Source of the DNA: Niveispirillum lacus
Lineage (GTDB): Bacteria; Pseudomonadota; Alphaproteobacteria; Azospirillales; Azospirillaceae
Assembly: GCF_002251795.1 (NCBI RefSeq)
Contig: NZ_NOXU01000024.1
Location: 1-64,000 of the forward strand
Direction of reading: 5' to 3'
Length of the DNA stretch: 64,000 bases
Within the stretch, counting starts at the first letter, position 1. Every line of letters begins with the position of its first letter. Position numbers and translations under genes: made by a program. Positions 37,513 to 47,078 of the stretch are shown here, piece after piece. The notes beneath the pieces are model-generated. The model saw only the letters and a list, made by a program, of their open reading frames with translations, was not told the DNA's origin and searched no databases.

Positions 37513-37529
37513 CCTGACGCTGCGTCAGG
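37513..37529 (+). promoter_or_regulatory. MerR-type operator palindrome
   Basis: Perfect 17-bp palindrome CCTGACGC-T-GCGTCAGG, 31 bp before the MerR/TipAS gene start. It fits between a TTGCTC -35-like hexamer (37508) and a weak -10 near 37533, spaced 19 bp, as in MerR-family promoters. Autoregulation by the encoded protein is the likely meaning. Confidence 0.6.
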
Positions 37530-37559
37530 TCCGACAAGGGACGGGCAAGGAGCATGAAG

Positions 37560-38357
37560 ATGGACAAGGCATTATCCATTGGTGAATTGGCGGAACGGTC
37601 CGGCATTTCGGTACGGGCATTGCGACTGTACGAGGCCGAGGGGCTGATCAAACCGGTACGGACCCAAGCCGGTCGGCGGGTTTATCAGGCGGACGACGTG
37701 GCACGGCTGCAGCAGATATTGTTGCTGAAGAAGACAGGCTGCACGTTGGGCCAGATTGGCCATTTACTGGACCGTAGGCCCTTTGATCCGGCGCGGCTGA
37801 TCGATGCACAGATCGACGCGTTGGAGCAAACTGAACGCAGTCTGGCCCGGACCCTGGGCCTGCTGCGCGCTGCGCGCCGTCAGCTTTGCAATGGGGAATG
37901 CCTGTCCGTCGATGCCCTGTGCGACCTGATCAAATTGGGAGAACAGAGCATGAGTGAGGAAAACTGGAAGCCGGTGCTGGACCGCTATTACACGGCGGCG
38001 GAGCAGGAGAAATGGCGGGAGGCGAAGGCTGCTTTCAGCCCGCAAGGGGAAACCGCGTATGTCCGCCAATGGTCAGAGTTGATCGCGGAGATCGAGGCGG
38101 CCATTGCCTGCAAGGTGACACCAGCGGATGAACACGCCCAGCGTCTGGCCGTGCGCTGGTATGAACTGCAAAAACCACTGGTGGAAAAGGTGGGCGTAGA
38201 GGTCTGGAACAAGGCCAGTCGCATGTACCAGGAAATGGACCAGTGGCAGACGCCGCAGGTGCAGGCCCCGTTCAGCGCGGCGGTCTATGAGTTTGCGGTT
38301 CGGGCCGCTGACGCCGCCCGCGCCAACGGGTTGATCCCGCCCCGTCAGCCCGGGTGA
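37560..38357 (+). CDS. MerR-family regulator with TipAS-like ligand domain
   Basis: 265-residue transcription regulator. The N-terminal MerR helix-turn-helix (ALSIGELAERSGISVRALRLYE) is followed by the wing, a dimerisation helix to about residue 110, and a C-terminal helical domain (about 130-260) resembling TipAS antibiotic-recognition domains, with WYELQKPLVEKVG-VEVW typical. The start at 37560 is set by AAGGAG with 7-bp spacing; ATG 37554 is too close to it. It probably senses small drugs or metabolites and regulates its own promoter through the palindrome. No pump gene is adjacent. Confidence 0.85.
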   Translation: MDKALSIGELAERSGISVRALRLYEAEGLIKPVRTQAGRRVYQADDVARLQQILLLKKTGCTLGQIGHLLDRRPFDPARLIDAQIDALEQTERSLARTLGLLRAARRQLCNGECLSVDALCDLIKLGEQSMSEENWKPVLDRYYTAAEQEKWREAKAAFSPQGETAYVRQWSELIAEIEAAIACKVTPADEHAQRLAVRWYELQKPLVEKVGVEVWNKASRMYQEMDQWQTPQVQAPFSAAVYEFAVRAADAARANGLIPPRQPG

Positions 38358-38462
38358 GCGAGCGGCGGGATGCCGGGGCGCTAGCGCCCGCTCATTCCTG
38401 CTTATCAGATGGCGAGGCAATGACGGTAACATTGTCCCGGTGCCAACAGAGGGCAGCCTGTC

Positions 38463-38975
38463 CTATGGGCAAGCGCTCTGCGCGCCATAACGCTCAATCC
38501 GCAGCCTCTTCTCCACTACGTCCCACCGGTACAGTCTGTCAAAGGCGCACTCCGGAAGGTCGGGGACGGGCGGGCCGCCGAGGGCTTTGATCAGGGCGGG
38601 TACCGTGTTGGAATGGCCGACGACCAGCGCCACCTGTCCCGGCCGCAGTCCACTCAGTTTGTCCGCCGTCAAGCGGATATGGGTTGGCATGTCGCCGGGC
38701 GGGATGGGCACTACCTCCGCCGTGACGCCCGCCTGAACCGCCGCAGGCGCAGCGGTATCGCGGGTGCGGCGGGCGTGGCTGGTCAGGATCATTGTGGGCG
38801 GGGTGGCGCGCAACATATCGGCCAGCGTCTGGGCCCGGGCCTGCCCTGCGGGGGTAAGGCCGGGGTCCTGTTCGGTGCTCTTTTCGGCATGGCGGACCAG
38901 GATGATTTCCTGTGCCATGGCCGGCAGTGCCATCAGCAGCATCAGTGACGCCAACAATGTTGCGCCACCCCTCAT
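38463..38975 (-). CDS. Exported histidine phosphatase family protein (SixA/phosphoglycerate mutase-like)
   Basis: 170-residue histidine phosphatase with a signal peptide (residues 1-21, ending AMAQ), so probably periplasmic. The catalytic RHAE motif is at 28-31 (Arg28, His29), TSHARRTRDTA supplies the second Arg, and VVGHSNTVP the second His. The start overlaps the NUDIX stop by 4 bp (ATGA), implying translational coupling. Substrate is unknown. Confidence 0.87.
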   Translation of the reverse strand: MRGGATLLASLMLLMALPAMAQEIILVRHAEKSTEQDPGLTPAGQARAQTLADMLRATPPTMILTSHARRTRDTAAPAAVQAGVTAEVVPIPPGDMPTHIRLTADKLSGLRPGQVALVVGHSNTVPALIKALGGPPVPDLPECAFDRLYRWDVVEKRLRIERYGAQSACP

Positions 38976-39601
38976 TCAATCTCTCCCAGCACGTCGCATA
39001 GATTGACCAGCATACCGGCCGTAGCACCCCAGATATAACGGTCACCAAAGGGGAAGGCCCAGAAATATCGTTGTGCGCCCATGAACTCGCGGGCCTCCCG
39101 TACCCTGCTGGCTGGGTTCAGGATGAAGGAGAGCGGTACCTCGAACACGGCATCCACCTCATTCGGGTCGGGGATCAGGGTAAAGGGGGGGCGCACCCGC
39201 GCCACCACCGGCACCACGCGGAACCCCGTGCGGGTGATATAGGTGTCCAGCCGGCCCAGCACGTCGATATGCTGGCGCGACAGGCCGATCTCTTCCTCCG
39301 TTTCGCGCAGGGCGGTGGCGATGGCGTCATCATCATGTGGTTCCACCCCGCCGCCCGGAAAGCTGACCTGCCCGGCATGGGCGGCCAGGTGCGCCGTGCG
39401 CTGGGTCAGCAGCAGCGTCGGCCCACCCTCCCGATCGATCAAGGGGACCAGAACGGCGGCATCGCGCAGGGTCGGCGCTATTTCCAGCCCGGGATTGCCG
39501 TCCAGGTCACCCCGCCGCCCCGCCGGTGGTTCCATCCGCCGGAACAGATCATGGATCGCCCGCATCAGCGGGCTGGCTGTCACCAACACCGTATCAGACA
39601 C
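38972..39601 (-). CDS. CoA pyrophosphatase, NUDIX family (NudL-like)
   Basis: 209-residue NUDIX hydrolase. The CoA-pyrophosphatase signature LLTQRTAHLAAHAGQVSFPG precedes the NUDIX box GGVEPHDDDAIATALRETEEEIG, in which the first Glu is Asp, while the catalytic REtEEE core is intact. It would hydrolyse CoA or CoA derivatives to a 4'-phosphopantetheine product and 3',5'-ADP. It sits 6 bp after the DUF1285 gene and overlaps the phosphatase gene, in one operon. Confidence 0.9.
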   Translation of the reverse strand: MSDTVLVTASPLMRAIHDLFRRMEPPAGRRGDLDGNPGLEIAPTLRDAAVLVPLIDREGGPTLLLTQRTAHLAAHAGQVSFPGGGVEPHDDDAIATALRETEEEIGLSRQHIDVLGRLDTYITRTGFRVVPVVARVRPPFTLIPDPNEVDAVFEVPLSFILNPASRVREAREFMGAQRYFWAFPFGDRYIWGATAGMLVNLCDVLGEIE

Positions 39602-39607
39602 TGCGCC

Positions 39608-40222
39608 TCAATCTCCCTCCACCCAACCCAGGGGGAAAAACACCCCCTGGCTCCAGACGCCGACCATGCCGGCATCGCCGGGTTCCGCCCGTTCAACAAG
39701 ATCATAAAAGATCGCACGGTTTATCCGTGCTTCCAATGGTGTCGCGGCGGGCCCTTTGACGCGGATATAGGGGCGGGGCTCACCCGTGACGGGATCGGTG
39801 ACCACGCGGATCGGATGGTCAGGGCCAGCCGTCACTTCGGTTTCCAGATTGGTGGTGAAGTGCAGGGACTGGTCTCGTCCTTCTCCTGACACTGACAGGC
39901 CGACGGCGACAAAGGGCGCATCCTCCACGAGGATACGCCCGCGTTCAGCCGGGGTGATCAACCAGAAGTCGCCGGCTTCATCCCGCCGCAGCACTGTCGC
40001 GAACAGCTTCACCAGGGGAAGCCGGCCAATGGGGCTGCCGTGATAGGTCCAGGTGCCATCGGTGCGGATGACAATGGGATAGGCTTCATCCTCGGCGCTC
40101 GGCGCACGGGGGGCCCCACCCGCCAGGGCCTTCAGGGCCACATCGGCGCCGGTGGCCCCATCCGCCTTTGGTGCATTGGCATGCCCATTCTGCTTGCTTT
40201 CCATCATCGTGGCGGGAACCAT
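39608..40222 (-). CDS. DUF1285 domain protein
   Basis: 204-residue DUF1285 protein of unknown function, first gene of the DUF1285-NUDIX-phosphatase operon. The core (about 47-200) shows IVIRTDGTWTYHGSPIGRLPLVKLFATVL and the paired ITPAERGRILVEDAPFVAV, both typical of the family. Two in-frame ATGs a few codons downstream (40207, 40204) are equally possible starts; no ribosome site is decisive. Divergent from the MoxR operon, with about 115 bp between the start codons. Confidence 0.85.
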   Translation of the reverse strand: MVPATMMESKQNGHANAPKADGATGADVALKALAGGAPRAPSAEDEAYPIVIRTDGTWTYHGSPIGRLPLVKLFATVLRRDEAGDFWLITPAERGRILVEDAPFVAVGLSVSGEGRDQSLHFTTNLETEVTAGPDHPIRVVTDPVTGEPRPYIRVKGPAATPLEARINRAIFYDLVERAEPGDAGMVGVWSQGVFFPLGWVEGD

Positions 40223-40337
40223 CCAGGTCAGTCAGTCGCGGTCGTCACGCCGCATTGATAACATAGTCCTCGTGCTTAGCTTCTGGTACCCAGGGAGTGT
40301 CACCATCAAGCAGGTGACAGCAGTCGAAGGGAAGATG

Positions 40338-41354
40338 ATGGTGCTGAATTCATCCGACGCCGTCCGTGGCAGTGACCCCCAGACCCTGCTGCGCGAGGTG
40401 GAGGCGCTGGGGACCAAGCTGACCGCCGCGCGCCAGGCCATCGGCCGTGTCATCTTCGGCCAGCAGGAGGTGATCGATCTGTCGTTGGTCACGCTGTTGG
40501 CCGGTGGGCACCTGCTGCTGATCGGCGTGCCGGGCTTGGCCAAGACACGACTGGTGGAAACGCTGGGCACCGTCATGGGCATGGATGATCGTCGGGTGCA
40601 ATGCACGCCCGATCTGATGCCCGCCGATATTCTGGGCTCCGAAGTGCTGGAGGAACGCGACGATGGCCGCCGTGCCTTCCGCTTTATCCCCGGCCCCGTC
40701 TTTGCCCAGTTGCTGATGGCCGATGAGATCAACCGCGCCAGCCCGCGTACCCAGTCGGCCCTGTTGCAGGCCATGCAGGAAGGCCGCGTGTCGGTGGCCG
40801 GGCACTACCACCCGCTGCCCCGGCCCTTCCATGTGCTGGCCACCCAGAACCCGCTGGAACAGGAGGGCACCTACCCCCTGCCCGAGGCCCAGCTCGACCG
40901 GTTCCTGTTGCAGGTGGATGTGGATTATCCTGACCGTGACAGCGAACGCCGCATGATGATCGCCACCACCGGGGCCGAGGCTGGTACGGTGTCGGCGGTA
41001 TTGACCCCACCGGACCTGATTGCGGCCCAGGCCCTGGTCCGTCGCGTCCCCGTGGGCGACAGTGTGGTCGACGGTATCTTGGATCTGGTCCGCAACGCCC
41101 GACCCGACAGCACCCCGCTGGATATGGTGCGCCGGCATGTGGCCTGGGGTCCTGGTCCCCGCGCCTCTCAGGCCCTGATGTTGGCCGCCCGCGCCCGTGC
41201 GCTGCTGGATGGCCGGCTCACCCCGTCGCTGGATGATGTCGTGGCCCTGGCCAAACCGGTGTTGCGTCACCGCATGGCGCTGAATTTTGCAGCACGGGCT
41301 GATGGCATCACGTTGGACGTGCTGATCGACCAGCTTTGCGCTCCTCTGGCCTGA
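40338..41354 (+). CDS. MoxR family AAA+ ATPase
   Basis: 338-residue MoxR-type ATPase, a chaperone-like factor that works with VWA-domain partners. Walker A is GVPGLAKTRL, Walker B LLMADEINRA, followed by sensor 1 ATQNPLEQEGTYPLPEAQLDRF (positions about 172-193). Starts at 40335 and 40338 are both possible; AAGGGA (40327-40332) suits 40338. The frame runs open to 40152 on the divergent gene and is rejected there. It heads a four-gene operon, with the DUF58 gene 5 bp downstream. Confidence 0.92.
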   Translation: MVLNSSDAVRGSDPQTLLREVEALGTKLTAARQAIGRVIFGQQEVIDLSLVTLLAGGHLLLIGVPGLAKTRLVETLGTVMGMDDRRVQCTPDLMPADILGSEVLEERDDGRRAFRFIPGPVFAQLLMADEINRASPRTQSALLQAMQEGRVSVAGHYHPLPRPFHVLATQNPLEQEGTYPLPEAQLDRFLLQVDVDYPDRDSERRMMIATTGAEAGTVSAVLTPPDLIAAQALVRRVPVGDSVVDGILDLVRNARPDSTPLDMVRRHVAWGPGPRASQALMLAARARALLDGRLTPSLDDVVALAKPVLRHRMALNFAARADGITLDVLIDQLCAPLA

Positions 41355-41359
41355 CCACC

Positions 41360-42256
41360 ATGGAAAACAGCCACCCGCCCGCCGCCATCCGCGCCCAGCA
41401 CCGGGCGGAGGACCTGGCCCGCCGGCTGCCACCGCTGCTGGTGGCGGCCGAACGCATCGCGGCTACGGTGGCGCAGGGCGCGCATGGCCGGCGCCGGGTC
41501 GGCACGGGTGAAACCTTCTGGCAGTTCCGCCGCTATCAGCCAGGCGATGCTCATAACCGCATCGACTGGCGCCAGACCGGCAAGTCGACGCATGTCTTCG
41601 TGCGCGAGAATGAGTGGGAAGCGGCACAGACCGTCTGGGTCTGGCGCGATGACAGCCCCTCGATGAACTGGCGGTCGGACCGTAACCTGCCGACCAAACG
41701 CGATCGCGCCGACCTTCTATCCCTGGCTCTGTCGGCCCTGCTGCTGCGCGGCGGCGAACGGGTGCATCTTGCGGGCAGCGATGTGCCCCCATCGGCCGCC
41801 CGTTCCATCTTGCCGCGTCTGGCCGACTGGCTCACCGGACAGATCTACACGCATGACGGACCGGGCCTGCCGCCAGCATCGGTACGACTGCCCCGCCATG
41901 CCCAGGCAGTGCTGTTCGGTGACCTTCTGTCGCCATTGGACCGGATCGAGGCGTCCGTGGCCCGCTTGTCGGGCCGTGGCGTGCGCGGCCATCTGGTCCA
42001 GGTGCTGGACCCCGGCGAAGAGACTTTGCCCTATGCGGGCCGTGTCCGCTTCAAGGGGTTGGAGGGCGAAGGCTCGCTGCTGGTGCCGCGGGTCGATGGT
42101 GTGCGTGACGCCTACAGAGAACGGCTGGCGGCACAGCGCGACGGGCTGGCGGGCATAGCGCGGGCCGCCGGCTGGACCCTGACCCTGCACCGCACCGACA
42201 AGCCGCCGCAGATGGCGCTGCTGTCGTTGTGGACTGCCCTGTCGGGAGAGGGGTGA
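41360..42256 (+). CDS. DUF58 domain protein
   Basis: 298-residue DUF58 protein, related to von Willebrand A domains. The hallmark RRYQPGDAHNRIDWRQTGKS is at about 58-77, followed by VWVWRDDSPSMNW, which has the degenerate DxSxS metal site (Asp-Ser-Pro-Ser-Met). It acts with MoxR ATPases in aerotolerance-type (Bat) operons, perhaps as a maturation or assembly factor at the membrane. It is soluble here. Next gene follows after 5 bp. Confidence 0.9.
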   Translation: MENSHPPAAIRAQHRAEDLARRLPPLLVAAERIAATVAQGAHGRRRVGTGETFWQFRRYQPGDAHNRIDWRQTGKSTHVFVRENEWEAAQTVWVWRDDSPSMNWRSDRNLPTKRDRADLLSLALSALLLRGGERVHLAGSDVPPSAARSILPRLADWLTGQIYTHDGPGLPPASVRLPRHAQAVLFGDLLSPLDRIEASVARLSGRGVRGHLVQVLDPGEETLPYAGRVRFKGLEGEGSLLVPRVDGVRDAYRERLAAQRDGLAGIARAAGWTLTLHRTDKPPQMALLSLWTALSGEG

Positions 42257-42261
42257 CACCC

Positions 42262-44997
42262 ATGCTGAACCTGGGCCCCCTTGCTTTTGCCGCCCCCTGG
42301 CTGCTGCTGGGGTTGGTGGCATTGCCGCTCCTCTACTGGCTGCTGAAGGTCACACCACCCAACCCGCGCACGATCAATTTCCCGGCCATCCGCCTGTTGG
42401 CCGATCTGGTCCATCCGGAAGAAACGCCCAACCGCACCCCGCTCTGGATTTTGATGTTGCGCATGGTGCTGGCGGCGCTGGTCATCCTGGCCCTGTCGCG
42501 CCCGCTGCTGAACCCGGCGGCGACGCTGCCGGGTGGTGGGTCGCTGCTGCTGGTTGTTGATAATGGCTGGGCGTCGGCACGTGACTGGCCGGCGCGGCAG
42601 GCGGCCATGGACAGCCTGATTGATCAGGCCGACCGTCAGGGGCGGGCGGTAACCTTGCTGGCCACCGCACCCTCGGCCAATGGGGATGCCCCGGTTCTCG
42701 CCGGTCCCATGCCGGCCAGCGCTGCCAAGCGTGTGGCCCAGACCCTGGTCCCCGTCCCCTGGCCGGTGGACCGCGCCGGGGCAGTCAAGGCTTTACAGGG
42801 CTTCCGCCCCGGCGGCGCGCCCTACAGTGTCTGGCTGACCGATGGGGTGGTCACGGCAGGCCCCAGCGGTATCGCAGACCCGGCCGCTGCCGACATGGTC
42901 GCGCTCCTGCGCCGCCTGGGGGCGATGGAGGTGCGGGGAGACGGGCCGGAGCGTCCGGCCTTGCTGATCCGGCCACCGATGCTGGATGGGGCGGGCCTGC
43001 GCGTCCCCGTCGAACGGTCCGATACCACCTTGCCGCTGCCGGTCACCTTGCGAGCCCAAGGGGCCGATGGCCGCCTGTTGGGGGCTGCCACTGCTACCCT
43101 GTCGGCCGGTCAGGAACGGGTGGAGGTGACGCTGGACCTGCCCACCGAACTGCGCAACGAACTGGCCAGCCTGCGCCTGGAAGGCCAGGACAGTGCCGGA
43201 ACGGTCCTGCTGACCGATGAACGCTGGCGCCGCCGGCCGGTGGGGCTGGTTTCTGGCCGGGCCAATGGTGAACAGCCGCTTCTGTCTGATCTCTATTATC
43301 TGGAGCGGGCGCTCGCCCCCTATGCCGAACTGCGCAAAGGAGAGATCGGGGAACTGCTGGACCGCAGCCTGTCGGTGCTGATCCTGGCCGATGTCGGGTC
43401 GCTGGCCGACACAGAGATTGCCCGCCTTCAGGCCTGGATTGATGGCGGCGGCGTGCTGTTGCGCTTTGCCGGCCCACGTTTGGCCCAGAATGCCGACAGC
43501 TTGATCCCCGTCCCGTTGCGGGCCGGGGGGCGGGCGCTGGGCGGGGCGCTGTCCTGGGATAATCCCGCCGGTTTGGCGCCCTTTGCCGATGACAGCCCGT
43601 TCCATGGCCTGACGGTTCCGGCCGACGTGACCGTAAAACGGCAGGTCTTGGCCGAACCCGGCATTGATCTGGCGCCACGTATCTGGGCCCGGCTGGCCGA
43701 TGGGACGCCGCTGGTCACCGCTGAACGGCGCGGGCGCGGTGCTTTGGTCCTGGTCCATACCAGCGCCGGGCCGGACTGGTCCAATCTGGCGCTCTCAGGC
43801 CTGTATGTGGACATGTTGCGCCGGGTGGTGGCCCTGTCCGCCGGGGTCGCTGGGGGGGAAGCCGTGGGCGTCCTGGCGCCGCGTGCGATCCTGGACGGGT
43901 TTGGGCGCCTGGGCGACCCGGCGGGGACCACCTTCCCGCTGGCAGCCGGCGATTTGGGGGGGGCTGTAGGACCGCGTCATCCGCCAGGCTATTACGGCCC
44001 CGCCGAATCGCCCCGCGCCTTCAACCTGTCTCCCACGATACCGGCGATGACCACGCCCGATACGCTGCTGGCCGGCGTGCCTCGGGGGTTGTACGCTGGC
44101 GGCGGCGAAACCGAATTGAAACCGATCTTGTTGACCATGGCGCTGATTCTGGGCCTGATTGATCTGCTGATCGCGCTGTCTCTGCGTGGGTTGTTGCCGC
44201 GTCTGCCCGGTCTTGGCCGGGGAGCGGCGACCGGTCTGGCGCTGCTGCTGGCGGTGGGTGCGGGTTCGGGAGAAGCGAGGGCCGATGATGCCCGCGCGAT
44301 TGAGGCGACCGCCCAGAACTGGCTGGCCTATGTGCGCACTGGCGATGGAGCGGTCGACGGGGTCAGCAAGGCCGGGCTGGAAGGGTTGGGCCGGGTCCTG
44401 GCCGACCGTACAGCGGTAGAGGTGGCCGGCGCCATGCCCGTTGACCTGGACCAAGATGATCTCTCGTTTTTTCCCCTGATTTACTGGCCGGTGACAGAGG
44501 GGCAGACCAGCCTGTCGGAAACGGCCCGTGCACGCCTGAATGCCTATATGCGCCAGGGCGGCATGGTGCTGATCGACACACGCACACCCGGCGCGGCGGG
44601 CGAAGGGCCTGGCGGCCCCGCATTAGAGGCGCTGTTGCGCGGCCTGGATATTCCGCCCCTGGCCCCGGTAGGTGCTGAACATGTGCTGACCAAGGCGTTT
44701 TACCTGCTGGGGGATTTCCCCGGTCGCTACAGTGGCGGGGAATTATGGGCAGAGGCGCGGGAGGATAATGCGTCAAATGACGGCGTATCGGCCATTCTGA
44801 TCGGATCAAATGACTGGGCCGCCGCCTGGGCTATGGATGAGCGCGGTCGTCCTCTCTACCCTGTTGTTCCGGGTCCAGAACGACAGAGGGAAATTGCCTA
44901 TCGTGTCGGTATCAACATGGTCATGTATGCCCTGACCGGCAACTATAAGGCCGATCAGGTGCATGTGCCGGCGATCCTGGAAAGGCTGGGCCAATGA
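42262..44997 (+). CDS. BatA-N/DUF4159 fusion membrane protein
   Basis: 911-residue membrane protein of the aerotolerance operon. The N-terminal BatA-like domain has two helices (about 7-28 and 62-81, with the LKVTPPNPRTINFPAIRLL linker). A large periplasmic region follows, including a glutamine-amidotransferase-like segment (near 370-500). A further membrane helix lies near 625-650, and a DUF4159 domain occupies about 690-911. Its stop overlaps the next ATG by 4 bp. Function is unknown beyond the association with MoxR/DUF58. Confidence 0.85.
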   Translation: MLNLGPLAFAAPWLLLGLVALPLLYWLLKVTPPNPRTINFPAIRLLADLVHPEETPNRTPLWILMLRMVLAALVILALSRPLLNPAATLPGGGSLLLVVDNGWASARDWPARQAAMDSLIDQADRQGRAVTLLATAPSANGDAPVLAGPMPASAAKRVAQTLVPVPWPVDRAGAVKALQGFRPGGAPYSVWLTDGVVTAGPSGIADPAAADMVALLRRLGAMEVRGDGPERPALLIRPPMLDGAGLRVPVERSDTTLPLPVTLRAQGADGRLLGAATATLSAGQERVEVTLDLPTELRNELASLRLEGQDSAGTVLLTDERWRRRPVGLVSGRANGEQPLLSDLYYLERALAPYAELRKGEIGELLDRSLSVLILADVGSLADTEIARLQAWIDGGGVLLRFAGPRLAQNADSLIPVPLRAGGRALGGALSWDNPAGLAPFADDSPFHGLTVPADVTVKRQVLAEPGIDLAPRIWARLADGTPLVTAERRGRGALVLVHTSAGPDWSNLALSGLYVDMLRRVVALSAGVAGGEAVGVLAPRAILDGFGRLGDPAGTTFPLAAGDLGGAVGPRHPPGYYGPAESPRAFNLSPTIPAMTTPDTLLAGVPRGLYAGGGETELKPILLTMALILGLIDLLIALSLRGLLPRLPGLGRGAATGLALLLAVGAGSGEARADDARAIEATAQNWLAYVRTGDGAVDGVSKAGLEGLGRVLADRTAVEVAGAMPVDLDQDDLSFFPLIYWPVTEGQTSLSETARARLNAYMRQGGMVLIDTRTPGAAGEGPGGPALEALLRGLDIPPLAPVGAEHVLTKAFYLLGDFPGRYSGGELWAEAREDNASNDGVSAILIGSNDWAAAWAMDERGRPLYPVVPGPERQREIAYRVGINMVMYALTGNYKADQVHVPAILERLGQ

Positions 44998-47078
44998 TCG
45001 GCCAGGATATCGCCCTTGCCCCACTCATCCCCTGGGTCATCCTGCTGCCGCTGGCGCTGCTGGCACTGCTGGTTGCTTTCTACGGTCTGTACCGGCGGGC
45101 ACGCGGCGGGTGGTGGCGGCTCGCGGGATTGGTGGTTCTGATCCTGGCGCTGACCAACCCGTCGCTGGTGACCGAAAAAAGGGAGCCGATCAAGGATGTG
45201 GCGGTGGTCGTCATCGACCAGTCACCCAGCCAGAAGATCGGCGACCGGGCCGACCGCACCGAAAAGGCGGTGGCGGCGATTACCGAAAAACTGTCCCGCT
45301 TTTCTGATCTGGAGGTGCGATTTGTACGCGCCGGGGGTGGGGATGGCGGTGCGGCGGACGTGGAAGAAACCCGCATGATGGAGGCGATGACCCGCGCCGT
45401 TTCCGATGTACCGCGGGGGCGGTTGGCCGGTGCCATCCTGATCACCGATGGTCAGGTGCATGATGTGGCAGCATCATTGCCGTCGCTGGCCGATTTTGGC
45501 CCCGTCCATGCTGTCCTGACCGGCCGGGAAGATGAAGGCGACCGCCGCTTGACCATTGTGCAGGCCCCCAGCTTCGGTATCGTCGGAAAGGATATTACCT
45601 TCACCATCCGCGTGGATGACCTGCCTGGCGATGGCGACGGGGCCCAGGCCGCCGTCACCTTGCGGCAGGATGGGCAGGACCCGATGATGATGTCGGTGCC
45701 GGTGGGACAGGAGGTGCCGGTCACCCTGCCACTGTTCCACGGCGGGCTGAACATTGTCGAACTGTCGGTACAAGCAGGACCGCGCGAACTGACCCTGGCC
45801 AATAACCGGGCAGCCGTTGTGGTCAATGGCGTACGTGACCGGCTGCGGGTCCTGCTGGTATCGGGTGAACCGCATGCGGGCGAACGTACCTGGCGCAACC
45901 TCTTAAAGGCCGATCCCGCTGTTGATCTGGTGCATTTCACCATTTTGCGACCACCGGAAAAGAATGACGGCACACCTATCCGGGAATTGTCGCTGATTGC
46001 CTTCCCGATCCGCGAGCTGTTTGAGATGAAATTGTCGGAATTCGACCTGATCATCTTTGACCGCTATAAAAAACGCGGTGTCATCAACAACATGTACCTG
46101 GCCAACATCGCCGAATATGTGGAGCGTGGCGGTGCTTTCCTGGAGGCCAGCGGCCCCACCTTCGCGACACCCATGTCGCTCTACCGCTCTCCCATCGGCA
46201 CCATCTTGCCAGCAGAACCTACGGGCCGGGTGCTGGAGGAACCGTTCAAACCCACCGTGACCGACCTGGGCAAACGCCACCCGGTTACGGCGGGGCTAAC
46301 TGATGCGGCGGACGGCATCGGGCCCTGGGGACGCTGGATGCGCCAGATTGATGTGGCTGCCGACAAGGGCAGTGTGGTTATGTCCGGCGCCGAAGGCCGG
46401 CCGCTGCTGATCCTGGACCGGGTGGGACAAGGGCGTGTTGCGCAACTGGCCTCCGACCATTTCTGGCTCTGGTCACGCGGGTTTGAAGGTGGGGGACCGC
46501 AGGCCGAACTGCTGCGCCGTCTGGCTCATTGGCTGATGAAAGAACCGGAGTTAGAGGAACAGGATCTGCGCACCGCCGTGGATGGCAGTCGCATCACCAT
46601 CACCCGCCGGTCACTGGAACCCGACACGCGCCCTGTTACCGTCACCTCCCCGGCGGATGTGGTCCAGCAGGTGGAGATGCGGGATCATGGATCCGGTCAG
46701 GCCGTGGGCACTCTGGTTGCGTCCGAACCTGGCATCTGGCGGGTTACGGATGGAGAGAAAACGGCCGTGGCCGTGGTGGGAACCTTGAACCCGCCCGAAC
46801 TCGCCGATGTCCGTTCCACCGCTGAAAAGCTGGAACCAGCATTGAAGGCAACCGGCGGTGGTGCATTCTGGCTGTCGGGGGATGGGTCGCAGGTGCCGAC
46901 CCTTCGCCGCGTACGACCCGGTCGCGATGCCGCCGGCTCCGGCTGGCTGGGCCTGCGCGGCAATGGTGACCATGTCGTCACCGGTGTTACCCAGACCCCG
47001 CTCCTGCCGGCTCTGCCGGTCCTGCTGCTGGCCATCGGCCTGTTGGTCCTTGCTTGGCGGCGGGAGGGCCGGGGATAG
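44994..47078 (+). CDS. Membrane-anchored glutamine-amidotransferase-like protein
   Basis: 694-residue protein closing the MoxR operon. Two N-terminal helices (about 10-32 and 41-56) are followed by a VWA-like beta-sheet start (VVVIDQSPSQKIGD, without a full MIDAS) and a GATase1-like region (about 275-510: VLLVSGEPHAGERTWRNLL, LIIFDRYKKRGV, NIAEYVERGGAFLEASGP, within this span). A last helix LLPALPVLLLAIGLLVLAW lies at the C-terminus. It is translationally coupled to the previous gene. Enzymatic activity is not implied. Confidence 0.85.
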   Translation: MIGQDIALAPLIPWVILLPLALLALLVAFYGLYRRARGGWWRLAGLVVLILALTNPSLVTEKREPIKDVAVVVIDQSPSQKIGDRADRTEKAVAAITEKLSRFSDLEVRFVRAGGGDGGAADVEETRMMEAMTRAVSDVPRGRLAGAILITDGQVHDVAASLPSLADFGPVHAVLTGREDEGDRRLTIVQAPSFGIVGKDITFTIRVDDLPGDGDGAQAAVTLRQDGQDPMMMSVPVGQEVPVTLPLFHGGLNIVELSVQAGPRELTLANNRAAVVVNGVRDRLRVLLVSGEPHAGERTWRNLLKADPAVDLVHFTILRPPEKNDGTPIRELSLIAFPIRELFEMKLSEFDLIIFDRYKKRGVINNMYLANIAEYVERGGAFLEASGPTFATPMSLYRSPIGTILPAEPTGRVLEEPFKPTVTDLGKRHPVTAGLTDAADGIGPWGRWMRQIDVAADKGSVVMSGAEGRPLLILDRVGQGRVAQLASDHFWLWSRGFEGGGPQAELLRRLAHWLMKEPELEEQDLRTAVDGSRITITRRSLEPDTRPVTVTSPADVVQQVEMRDHGSGQAVGTLVASEPGIWRVTDGEKTAVAVVGTLNPPELADVRSTAEKLEPALKATGGGAFWLSGDGSQVPTLRRVRPGRDAAGSGWLGLRGNGDHVVTGVTQTPLLPALPVLLLAIGLLVLAWRREGRG

